Assembly: GCA_002869365.1 (NCBI GenBank)
Contig: PKTA01000178.1
Location: 1 to 64,000 of the forward strand
DNA length: 64,000 nt
Direction: 5' to 3'
Source: Marinilabiliales bacterium
Lineage (GTDB): Bacteria > Bacteroidota > Bacteroidia > Bacteroidales > F082
The position numbers were made by a program, and so were the translations under genes. Positions 37,580 to 46,972 of this stretch are shown piece by piece (position 1 is the stretch's first letter; every line of letters starts with the position of its first letter). The notes under the pieces are model-generated. The model was given only the letters and a program-made list of their open reading frames with translations, did no database searches and was not told where the DNA came from.

Positions 37580-38191
37580 GTGGACATTAAACATTTTATA
37601 AAAGCCAAATTACAGGATTATTTTAAAAGTAGATTGAAACTTCAGGTGAATACATTTAAAAATAATTTTGATTCCGACAGTTTTGAAAATGTGGCTCTCC
37701 TCTTCCCGGTAAGGGGGAAAAACGATATGGATTTGCTAAGAAATGTTGTTCGTAAAGCAAAACAGGATTCCCTGAAAATAACAGTCGTGGTTTTTTCTTT
37801 TACCATAGATATGCCAGACCTGATTACCGATAGAAATTTGTATATTTTCAATGCCGATAGTTTTAATTATAAGTGGCAGCCCAATGACGATTTGAAGCAA
37901 TGGTTAGAAAAACGAAAATTCGACTTGCTTATAAATTTCGATTTTAATGGTTTATTTGAACTAAAAAATTTACACAACCTGATAAATGCAGGATTTAAAA
38001 TTGCCAATCAAAGCGAAAGTTTGCACAACTATTGCGATTTAACCATAAATATCGACGAGAATAAAATAAATTGGGCAGCATTTTATACTTTAGCAATTCG
38101 AAATTTAAAGATGCTAAAAATTAAAAAGAATGATACAAGGAACAGGAGCAGCAATAGTAACACCCTTCAACAAGAGCGGGGAAATAGATAA
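37580..38191 (+). CDS. Hypothetical protein upstream of dapA
   Basis: 203-aa ORF, hydrophobic beta/alpha segments (ENVALLFPVRGKNDMDLLRNVV, FDLLINFDFNGLFELKNL). Confidence 0.65.
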   Translation: MDIKHFIKAKLQDYFKSRLKLQVNTFKNNFDSDSFENVALLFPVRGKNDMDLLRNVVRKAKQDSLKITVVVFSFTIDMPDLITDRNLYIFNADSFNYKWQPNDDLKQWLEKRKFDLLINFDFNGLFELKNLHNLINAGFKIANQSESLHNYCDLTINIDENKINWAAFYTLAIRNLKMLKIKKNDTRNRSSNSNTLQQERGNR

Positions 38192-39008
38192 AAAATCACT
38201 GGAAAGTCTTATAAATCACCTCATTAACAATGGTACCGATTTTATAGTTTCGTTGGGAACTACCAGCGAGGCCGTTACTCTTAATAAACTGGAAAAAGAT
38301 GTGGTAATTAGCCTTGTAAAGGAATATGTAAGGGGCAGAGTGCCAATAGTTATGGGATTAGGTGGTAATAGTACTGCAGGAGTGTGCGAGGAAATTAATA
38401 ATACTAATTTTGATGGCGTAGATGCAATACTTTCTGTTGCACCTTATTATAATAAACCTAACCAAAGGGGAATTTATGCTCACTTTGCAGAGATAGCAAA
38501 AATATGTCCGGTACCTATAATTTTATATAATGTTCCAGGAAGAACATCGTCAAACATTAGTGCTTCTACCTGTATTAAACTGGCAAATGATTTTGAAAAA
38601 ATAGTTGCAGTAAAAGAGGCCTCAGGCGATATGAATCAGGTAATGGAAATTATTAAAAACCGTCCTAAGGATTTTAGTGTTCTTTCTGGTGATGACGCCC
38701 TTACTTACCCTATGATGACTTTAGGTGGAAATGGTGTCATTTCTGTTGTTGCTATGGCATATCCAAAGGAGTTTTCCGATATGGTAAATCTTTGTTTGAA
38801 AGGTGATTATGAAGGAGCCAAACAATTACACTACTCACTTGTGGAGTTTATTGATCTACTATTTGAAGATGGTAATCCAGCCGGAATAAAAGCCTCTTTG
38901 GAAGTTATAGGTTTATTGGAAAATAATTTACGTCTGCCAATGGTTCCGGTGCTAAATGATCATTATGCAGCAATTAAAAAGTTTATCACTGAATATAAAC
39001 AACCATAG
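38130..39008 (+). CDS. dapA: 4-hydroxy-tetrahydrodipicolinate synthase
   Basis: GTGAAIVTPFNKSGEID, GTTSEAVTL, YYNKPNQRGIYAHF, ILYNVPGRTSSN, VAVKEASGD. Confidence 0.95.
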   Translation: MIQGTGAAIVTPFNKSGEIDKKSLESLINHLINNGTDFIVSLGTTSEAVTLNKLEKDVVISLVKEYVRGRVPIVMGLGGNSTAGVCEEINNTNFDGVDAILSVAPYYNKPNQRGIYAHFAEIAKICPVPIILYNVPGRTSSNISASTCIKLANDFEKIVAVKEASGDMNQVMEIIKNRPKDFSVLSGDDALTYPMMTLGGNGVISVVAMAYPKEFSDMVNLCLKGDYEGAKQLHYSLVEFIDLLFEDGNPAGIKASLEVIGLLENNLRLPMVPVLNDHYAAIKKFITEYKQP

Positions 39009-39049
39009 TTTTACGGTTAATGTCATTATTAAATATCAATGTCATATTT

Positions 39050-40750
39050 ATGAAAAATTATACTATTTCATTCATTCTTTTAATTGCGCTTTTCATATCA
39101 GCAATAAATGTTTATTCTCAGTTTCCTGATGAATTGATAGCAAGAAAAGAGATTTTTGTTGAATTTAATCTTAACTCAGCTACAGATACTAAAGCCCAAC
39201 TTGAGAAACTCAATAAAGTAATTTCTATCTCCGATTTTGATATTGAAGATCTAAGGGTTGAGGCTTATGTTTCTATAAATAAGTATGATGAATTCAATGA
39301 GTTAGGTTATAATTATAAATTACTAACTCCGCCTTCTATGCTTTTAAGCAGAGCCGATTTGGATAAAGATGAAAGCAAAGGTGTTAATGAATGGGATTAT
39401 TATCCAAACTGGCAGCAGTATAACGATATGATGCAGCAGTTTGCCGATGGTTATCCAACTATTTGTGAGTTGATAAGCATTGGGCAGTCAGCGGAAGGAA
39501 GAGATATTTTATTCCTTCACATAGGCGATAGTATAGACACAGAGACCAACGAGCCCGAATTTATGTATACTTCTTCCATTCATGGAGATGAACTTACTGG
39601 TTATGTTTTAACGCTTCGCCTGGCAGATTATCTGCTATCGAATTATGGCAACGATGAACGAGTTACAAACTTGGTTGATAATGTTGATATTTGGATAAAT
39701 CCAATGGCAAATCCCGATGGAACATTTGCAGGAGGAAATAATTCGGTTTATGGAGCTACTCGTTTTAATTCCAATGGAGTTGATATGAACAGGAACTATC
39801 CTGATCCTGAAGATGGACCTCATCCTGATGGTAATGCATATCAGCAAGCAACAACTTTATTTATGAATTTTGCTTCAGAAAGAGATTTTGTAATGTCGGC
39901 AAACTTTCATGGAGGTGCTGAAGTAATAAACTATCCCTGGGATACATGGTCTAAATTAAGCGCCGATGATGATTGGTGGTATTTTGTAAGCAGAGAGTAT
40001 GCCGATACAGTACATCAATACGCACCAGCATACTATATGAGAGATCTGGATAATGGAGTTACTAATGGTTATCAATGGTATTCTATTAGTGGTGGACGAC
40101 AGGATTATATGAACTATTATCAGCATTGTCGTGAGGTAACTGCAGAAATTTCTTCCACCAAACTTCCTTCTGCCAGTCAGTTACCAGATTTTTGGAATTG
40201 GAATTATCGTTCACTATTAAACTATATGGAACAGGTGCTTTATGGAGTTAGAGGGTTGGTAACCAATGCTTCCAACGGAAATACTATTAAAGCAAAAGTA
40301 TTTGCCAATTCACACGATTTTGACGAATCTTATGTTTATTCAACTGCTTCAAATGGAAATTATCAGCGCTTGCTAAAAAGTGGTTTATATAGTTTAACAT
40401 TTTCCGCCCTGGGTTATTATGACAAAACAGTTCCCATGGTTGCGGCAATTGATTATGGAACAACAATTTTAAACGTACAATTAGAACCCATTACGAGCAT
40501 AGTTGATGCTAAAAAGGTATTTGCAAGGGTTTACCCCAATCCAGCTAGTCAATATGTAAAACTGGATTTTGCTCATGATGGAGAACATACAGTTCAATTA
40601 ATTGATATTCAGGGAAAAGTGATTTCAGAATTTTTAACCAGTGAAACTCAATTGCAGATTCCTCTTGATAATGTTAGTCCGGGAAAATATTTAATTTCAA
40701 TAAAGGCTTTTTCAGGAGATTCATTTGTTGTAAATTTGGTAGTTAATTAA
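39050..40750 (+). CDS. M14 family zinc carboxypeptidase with T9SS sorting domain
   Basis: SIHGDELTGYVLTLRLADYLL, NPMANPDGT, GVDMNRNYPDP, HCREVTAEISSTK; C-terminal RVYPNPASQYVKLDF...SPGKYLISIKAFSG; start set at internal ATG before signal peptide. Confidence 0.9.
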   Translation: MKNYTISFILLIALFISAINVYSQFPDELIARKEIFVEFNLNSATDTKAQLEKLNKVISISDFDIEDLRVEAYVSINKYDEFNELGYNYKLLTPPSMLLSRADLDKDESKGVNEWDYYPNWQQYNDMMQQFADGYPTICELISIGQSAEGRDILFLHIGDSIDTETNEPEFMYTSSIHGDELTGYVLTLRLADYLLSNYGNDERVTNLVDNVDIWINPMANPDGTFAGGNNSVYGATRFNSNGVDMNRNYPDPEDGPHPDGNAYQQATTLFMNFASERDFVMSANFHGGAEVINYPWDTWSKLSADDDWWYFVSREYADTVHQYAPAYYMRDLDNGVTNGYQWYSISGGRQDYMNYYQHCREVTAEISSTKLPSASQLPDFWNWNYRSLLNYMEQVLYGVRGLVTNASNGNTIKAKVFANSHDFDESYVYSTASNGNYQRLLKSGLYSLTFSALGYYDKTVPMVAAIDYGTTILNVQLEPITSIVDAKKVFARVYPNPASQYVKLDFAHDGEHTVQLIDIQGKVISEFLTSETQLQIPLDNVSPGKYLISIKAFSGDSFVVNLVVN

Positions 40751-40830
40751 ACATTCGGAAAATTATACCGTTTTGTTAATGATTCTATTTTGATGCAATT
40801 TGCATTGATGAAACTTAATTTATATTACTC

Positions 40831-42342
40831 ATGAAAATTCTAAGTATTGATAATGTACGTGAGGCCGATAACTACACCATAAAAAATGAGCCTGTAAAAT
40901 CTATCGACTTGATGGAAAGGGCTTCGTTTCAGTTATTTAAATGGATAAAAAAGAGGCTTAATAAATCGGCAACCATAGTAATTTTTGCAGGTCCCGGGAA
41001 TAATGGCGGAGACGGTTTGGCTTTGGCCAGAATGCTCCACAATGCCAAATATCATGTTGAGGTTAAAGTGGTAAAATTTACCGATAAATTTTCCGGGGAT
41101 TTCAAAACTAATCTCAATAGCTTAAATGAAATCGATGGTTTACATATTGAAGAAATAGTTGATGCTAAGAAATTTCCGAACCTCGATGATGATAATGTAA
41201 TTGTAGATGCCATTTTTGGTTCGGGTTTAAGCAGGCCTGCTGAAGGTCTGGCAGCAGATGTTATTCATTTTATAAATAATCAGTCATGCGTTAGAATTTC
41301 CATTGACATTCCAAGTGGATTGTTCGCTGATAAGCACTCCGCATCAGGTATTTATTCGATTGTAAGAGCTGATTATACGCTGAGCTTTCAGTTTCCAAAA
41401 CTGGCTTTTATGTTTGCCGAAAACGATCAGTTTGTTGGCGAATGGCATATTTTAAATATAGGTTTACATCCCGATTTTATTAACCACGTGAAGACTAACA
41501 ATTATTACATCCTAAAAGAAGATATTGTTGCTAATTTTCACAAACGCTTAAAGTTTTCACATAAAGGTACTTATGGGCATGCGCTATTAATTGCAGGAAG
41601 TTATGGAAAGATGGGAGCCGCCATTTTAGCAAGCAAAGCATGCCTTCGATCAGGGCTCGGATTACTTCATGTTCATATTCCAAAAGTAGGTTATCAGATT
41701 CTGCAAACTACTTGTCCGGAAGCGATGTTAAGCATCGATAGATATGATAACTACTTCTCTGAAGTCCCTAATCTTGCACAATTCAATGTAATTGGAATTG
41801 GCCCTGGTTTAGGTATGGAGCATCAATCGATTATGGCATTAAAGTTATTAATACAAAGCACTAAAGTACCTTTGGTTATGGATGCCGATGCTTTGAATAT
41901 TCTGGCTGAAAATAAAACATGGATGGCCTTCTTGCCAAAAAATTCTGTTTTAACGCCACATCCTAAGGAGTTTGAACGTATTGCAGGAAAATGGCAAAAC
42001 GATTTTGAAAAAATTGAATTACAAAAGGCAATGGCCATTAAGCATGGATTAATTATAGTTTTAAAAGGAGCTCATACTTCTGTTTGTTTACCTTCTGGAG
42101 ATGTGTATTTTAATTCTACAGGAAATCCAGGAATGGCTACAGGAGGAAGTGGTGATGTTTTAACAGGCCTTATTACAGGCTTGATAGCCAGTGGCTATTC
42201 ATCGGCAAAAGCTGCAATAATTGGTACTTATATTCATGGTATGGCTGGAGATTTTGCATCAACAAAATTAGGACAAAATGCAATGATTGCTGGCGATATC
42301 GTTGATAAAATACCAAAAGCAATGAAACAATTTTTCGATTGA
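40831..42342 (+). CDS. nnrD/nnrE: Bifunctional NAD(P)H-hydrate epimerase / ADP-dependent dehydratase
   Basis: FAGPGNNGGDGLALARML (epimerase), VMDADALNIL, LTPHPKEFERI, GNPGMATGGSGDVLTGLI (dehydratase). Confidence 0.94.
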   Translation: MKILSIDNVREADNYTIKNEPVKSIDLMERASFQLFKWIKKRLNKSATIVIFAGPGNNGGDGLALARMLHNAKYHVEVKVVKFTDKFSGDFKTNLNSLNEIDGLHIEEIVDAKKFPNLDDDNVIVDAIFGSGLSRPAEGLAADVIHFINNQSCVRISIDIPSGLFADKHSASGIYSIVRADYTLSFQFPKLAFMFAENDQFVGEWHILNIGLHPDFINHVKTNNYYILKEDIVANFHKRLKFSHKGTYGHALLIAGSYGKMGAAILASKACLRSGLGLLHVHIPKVGYQILQTTCPEAMLSIDRYDNYFSEVPNLAQFNVIGIGPGLGMEHQSIMALKLLIQSTKVPLVMDADALNILAENKTWMAFLPKNSVLTPHPKEFERIAGKWQNDFEKIELQKAMAIKHGLIIVLKGAHTSVCLPSGDVYFNSTGNPGMATGGSGDVLTGLITGLIASGYSSAKAAIIGTYIHGMAGDFASTKLGQNAMIAGDIVDKIPKAMKQFFD

Positions 42343-42466
42343 ATTGTATCTGTTTAAAATCATGTATTAAAATTTAAGATTATATATTACCTTTGCTTGA
42401 AAGACCGTTAGTTAATTATATTTAACTGATAACAAAAGGTGTTGTTTTTTTGATGATTGGAAAATT

Positions 42467-43687
42467 ATGAATGATAATCCTGGAAATTATATGGAGTTTT
42501 CTCGCAAAGGACAGTTGATGCCTTTGGAAGAGAAATTAGCAACCCAAACAAAAAGTAGTAAATTAAAAATTGGTATACCCAAAGAAATATCTTCAAATGA
42601 AAATCGTGTTCCTCTGGTGCCTGAATCAGTAAATTTATTGGTAGAAAACGATCATGAGGTTAGCATCGAAAGGTCGGCCGGTGAGAGGGCCCGCTTCTCC
42701 GATAAGGAATATGCCGATGCAGGTGCAATTTTATGCGATAGTGCTGAAGAAGTCTATAAATCGGATTTAATACTTAAAATTTCTCCGCCCACCATAGAAG
42801 AAATAGGGTTAATGGGTAGAGGAAAAACTATATTTTCTTCTGTTTTTCTTTCCGACAGAGAGCGTTCATATATTGATACTTTAACAAAGAATAAAGTTAA
42901 AGCCATTGGTTATGAATATATTAAGGATAAATCAGGTTCTTTTCCTGTTATTAAATCCATGAGTGAAATAGTTGGAAATACGTCTGTTTTGGTAGCAGCA
43001 GAGCATCTTAGCAATTTAAACTATGGCAAAGGGAAAATGCTTGGTGGATTTCCGGGATTAAACCCCAGTGAGGTTGTAATTATAGGTGCCGGAACCGTTG
43101 CGGAATATGCCGCTCGTACTGCCCTGGGTATGGGAGCCTTTGTTAAAATTTTTGATGATGCAATTTATAAGTTACGTGATCTTCAAAAACGTTTGGGATC
43201 AAGAGTTTTTACCTCCGTTCTGCAACCGAAAGTTATTTTAAAAGCACTTAAAAGTGCAGATGTTGTTATTGCAGCAAAGCACTCACACGGCACATCCTCG
43301 CCCTGCCTTATCAGTGAAGACATGGTTAAAAGTATGAGATCGGGTACTGTTATTGTTGATGTTAGTATCGATCAGGGTGGATGTTTCGAAACTTCAAAAC
43401 TTACAACACATAAATCGCCTGTTTATCAGGTACATGAAGTAACACATTATTGCGTTCCTAATATAGCTTCCCGCGTTCCTCATACAGCTTCTTATGCTCT
43501 TAGTAATTATCTTACTCCGGTTTTAATTAATATTTCCGAAAGTGGGGGAGTAGAACGTATGCTCATAAAAGACCATTCATTTTGTAAAGGTGTTTATGTT
43601 TATAATGGTATACTTTGTAACTCTACAATTGGAAAAAAATTCGGTTTGCCTTCACGGGATCTGGAGCTCTTGCTGTCAGCCTTTTAG
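42467..43687 (+). CDS. ald: Alanine dehydrogenase
   Basis: IGIPKEISSNENRVPLVPESV, VVIIGAGTVAEYAARTALGMGA, VDVSIDQGGCFETS. Confidence 0.9.
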   Translation: MNDNPGNYMEFSRKGQLMPLEEKLATQTKSSKLKIGIPKEISSNENRVPLVPESVNLLVENDHEVSIERSAGERARFSDKEYADAGAILCDSAEEVYKSDLILKISPPTIEEIGLMGRGKTIFSSVFLSDRERSYIDTLTKNKVKAIGYEYIKDKSGSFPVIKSMSEIVGNTSVLVAAEHLSNLNYGKGKMLGGFPGLNPSEVVIIGAGTVAEYAARTALGMGAFVKIFDDAIYKLRDLQKRLGSRVFTSVLQPKVILKALKSADVVIAAKHSHGTSSPCLISEDMVKSMRSGTVIVDVSIDQGGCFETSKLTTHKSPVYQVHEVTHYCVPNIASRVPHTASYALSNYLTPVLINISESGGVERMLIKDHSFCKGVYVYNGILCNSTIGKKFGLPSRDLELLLSAF

Positions 43688-43851
43688 TTGACTAAAGTTC
43701 AGTATTTTGTGAAATTAATTTCATTGGTATTTTTATTCTTATGTGACAATAAAAATATGATATATTAAACATTTTGATTGTTGAGATTATTCGAAAAATA
43801 ATGCACTTTTGCAGCCCTGTTTATACAGCTGTTTGATATTTAATTTTTGAT

Positions 43852-44946
43852 ATGAAGAAACCACAACTTGTTTGGGATATAAAGCCCGTAAGTTATATTT
43901 TAGGAAGAGATGCGCTAAGGTTATCTAGGAAGAGGTTAGAGGAATTTAATAAGCGCATAGTTCTGGTGGATGAAAATACTTTACAATTTTGTTTGCCGGT
44001 TTTTGAAGAACAAATGGAAAACCTTCGTATAGATGGAGTTATAAGTATTAATACAAATGTAAATAACAAAAGTATCGATCAAACAATTCATGTTTGGAAT
44101 GAGTTGGCAAAACTAGGTGCTGAACGCGATACATTATTGATAAATTTGGGAGGTGGTGTTGTTACCGACCTTGGCGGTTTCGCAGCAGCAACTTTTAAAC
44201 GTGGAATCAGTTTCGTTAATTTTCCTACATCATTGCTGGGCATGGTAGATGCAGCCATTGGTGGAAAAACAGGCCTCGATTTTGGTGGATTAAAAAACCA
44301 GATAGGATTATTTACAAACCCTATTTGTGTAGTTATCGATCCCATATTTTTGAAAACCCTCGATCAAAAGCAGTTGCTTTCTGGTTATGCCGAACTGCTT
44401 AAATGTGGATTGATAATGGATATTGATCTTTGGGATAGTCTTGAAAGTCAAAGATACGACAAAGTGGAAGAATGGGATAGCCTCATAGTTCAATCGGCGA
44501 GAAATAAAGTCGACATTGTAAGACATGATACTTTTGAAAAGGGACTTCGAAAAATTCTTAACTTTGGTCATACCGTTGGGCATGCAATTGAAAGTTATTT
44601 GTTAAATAAAGGTCTAGATATTACCCATGGAGAGGCTGTGGCTGCAGGCATGATTTGCGAAACCTATATCTCTTCGAAATTATATGAGTTTGAGTGTAAA
44701 AGAATAAAAGAAATTATCACAACCATCGACCATAATTTCCCAAGATTTAACCTGAAAAAAGATGACATTCCGGCATTGATGGAATTTTTAAAGCACGACA
44801 AAAAAAATAAGGGAGGTCAGTATCGTTTCAGCCTTTTAAGGCGACTTGGTAAAGCAGTTCATGATATTGAAGTTGAAGATGATTTGATACGCGAAAGCAT
44901 TGAATTTTACATCGACCATAAAGATTGTGAATGTGAAGAAGATTAG
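43852..44946 (+). CDS. aroB: 3-dehydroquinate synthase
   Basis: INLGGGVVTDLGGFAAATFKRGISFVNFPTSLLGMVDAAIGGKTGLDF; LNFGHTVGHAIES; HGEAVAAGM. Confidence 0.95.
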   Translation: MKKPQLVWDIKPVSYILGRDALRLSRKRLEEFNKRIVLVDENTLQFCLPVFEEQMENLRIDGVISINTNVNNKSIDQTIHVWNELAKLGAERDTLLINLGGGVVTDLGGFAAATFKRGISFVNFPTSLLGMVDAAIGGKTGLDFGGLKNQIGLFTNPICVVIDPIFLKTLDQKQLLSGYAELLKCGLIMDIDLWDSLESQRYDKVEEWDSLIVQSARNKVDIVRHDTFEKGLRKILNFGHTVGHAIESYLLNKGLDITHGEAVAAGMICETYISSKLYEFECKRIKEIITTIDHNFPRFNLKKDDIPALMEFLKHDKKNKGGQYRFSLLRRLGKAVHDIEVEDDLIRESIEFYIDHKDCECEED

Positions 44947-46177
44947 TCTTAAATCTGATCAAAAAAAAATTTCTGGTTCTGTAACACTTTCCGGATCTAA
45001 AAGTATCAGCAACAGGGTACTTATCATGACGGCATTTACTAGAAAAACACCACTAATATCAGGTTTGTCAAATTCTGATGATACTGTGCGTCTTCAAATG
45101 TATTTAAACAGAATAGAAACCTGTCGTAATTAAGGTATACCCCTGATTATTGATGCTAATAACGCCGGTACCGTTTTAAGATTTTTAACAGCATTTCTCG
45201 CTTTTGGTGATGGTAAATGGCTTTTAACAGGAAATGAACGCATGCAAAAAAGACCTGTTTCTGAACTTGTTACGGCGTTGCAGGATTTGGGAGCAAAAAT
45301 TTCCTATGCAAATAATGAGGGCTTTCCTCCTTTAAATATTACCTCTTCACGATTTAGTGGTGGTGAAGTATATATCGATGCTGCAAAGTCGAGCCAGTTT
45401 GTTAGCGCACTTATGATGATTGCTCCCGTATTAAAAAAAGGATTGATTATTAAACTTAATAAGAAAATTGTTTCGGAGCCGTATATTAAAATGACCGCCA
45501 GTTTGATGCGATTGTTTGGAATTGATGTGGACTTCTCAAATAATAAAATAATTATTCCACCTTCTGTTTATAATATTCCTGATTATACAGTTGAATCCGA
45601 CTGGAGTTCAGCGTCGTATTGGTATGAGGTAGTGGCTTTAAATGATGCATCCGAAATTAAAATATCGAATTTGTTTGAAAATTCAATCCAGGGAGATGCA
45701 AGTGTTTGTGAGGTATTTAAAAGTTTAGGTGTAACAACAACTTTTCTGCCCAAAGGCGAAATAGTCATTAAAAAAACCTCAACAACTGTTAAAGAATTAA
45801 ATTTCGATGCCACAGATTGTCCCGACTTGGTGCCATCTATAATGGCAAGTTGTTTTGGAAATGGTGTAAAATTGAATTTGACCGGATATTCACATTTAAA
45901 ATATAAGGAATCCGACAGGCTGAACTCAATGATTTCGGAATTATCAAAATTGGGTTGTAAACATTCATATAAGGGAAGAACATTAGTTCTTGAAGGTAAA
46001 ATTGTTGAGAAAAGAGCCGATTTTACAACCTATGGTGATCATCGTATTGCAATGAGTTTGGCACCTTTATGCTCGAAAACCGACAGTATTTCTATAGATG
46101 ATAAAGATGTGGTGCTTAAATCTTACCCTGATTTCTGGTCGGATATATTGAACCTTAATGTGTTAACAATTAGTTGA
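44900..46177 (+). pseudogene. aroA: 3-phosphoshikimate 1-carboxyvinyltransferase interrupted by in-frame TAA (45131-45133); likely start is a GTG near 44933
   Basis: N-terminal SGSKSISNRVLIMTAF ... DDTVRLQMYLNRIETCRN*GIPLIIDANNAGTVLRFLTAFLAFGDGKWLLTGNERMQKRPVSELV ... YKESDRLNSM ... DHRIAMSLAPL; both parts in the same frame. Confidence 0.88.
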
Positions 46178-46236
46178 TTTTTTTAATAATAATCAATATG
46201 AATGTTTAATTTTGTATCAAGGCCAAAGAATTAAAA

Positions 46237-46965
46237 ATGGATATTAAAGAAGTAGATATATTTATACCTTGTTTTATTGATCAGTTCTATCCGGATACTG
46301 CTTTTAATATGATAAAACTGCTTGAAGCAGCAGGACTGAAAGTTAATTATAATTCAAGTCAAACCTGTTGTGGTCAGATGGCTTTTAACGGAGGTTTTTG
46401 GGATGACGCTAAAAAACTTGGTGAAAAATTTATTACCGATTTTAATAATCATCGTCCAATAGTTGGTCCAACTGCCAGTTGTATTGGATATGTGAAAAAT
46501 AATTATGGTAAACTGTTTCATAATACTGCCTATCATATTGAATTTAAGCAACTTCAGAAAAATATTTATGAAATAAGCGACTTTCTTGTAAATGTTATAA
46601 AAGTCACTGATTTTGGTTCTGTATTCGAACATAAGGTTACATATCATGACTCATGTGCTGCTCTTAGAGAGTATCACTTGAAGAATGAGCCCAGAGAATT
46701 GTTGAAAAAAGTTAAGGGACTGGAGTTGATAGAAATGAAAGATACTGATGTTTGCTGTGGTTTTGGTGGAACATTTGCAGTTAAGTATGAACCCATATCA
46801 ACTGCAATGGCTGAGCAGAAAGTGAATAATGCTTTGGAAACCGGAGCCGAATTTATAGTATCAACTGATTCATCATGCCTCATGCATCAAAACGCATACA
46901 TCAAAAAGCATAAATTGCCAATAAAAGTTATCCATCTTGTTGATGTGCTTGCTGCCGGAATTTAG
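46237..46965 (+). CDS. (Fe-S)-binding protein, CCG domain (LutA/YkgE-like)
   Basis: FIPCFIDQFYPDTAFNMIKLLEAAGLKVNYNSSQTCCGQMAFNGG; DVCCGFGGTFAVKY. Confidence 0.92.
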   Translation: MDIKEVDIFIPCFIDQFYPDTAFNMIKLLEAAGLKVNYNSSQTCCGQMAFNGGFWDDAKKLGEKFITDFNNHRPIVGPTASCIGYVKNNYGKLFHNTAYHIEFKQLQKNIYEISDFLVNVIKVTDFGSVFEHKVTYHDSCAALREYHLKNEPRELLKKVKGLELIEMKDTDVCCGFGGTFAVKYEPISTAMAEQKVNNALETGAEFIVSTDSSCLMHQNAYIKKHKLPIKVIHLVDVLAAGI

Positions 46966-46972
46966 AAGATCT

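Noticed and set aside
45242-46177. Independent complete gene for the second aroA fragment
   Set aside because: It lacks the N-terminal EPSP synthase region, and coding similarity continues upstream of its ATG to the TAA, so it is the remainder of one interrupted gene.
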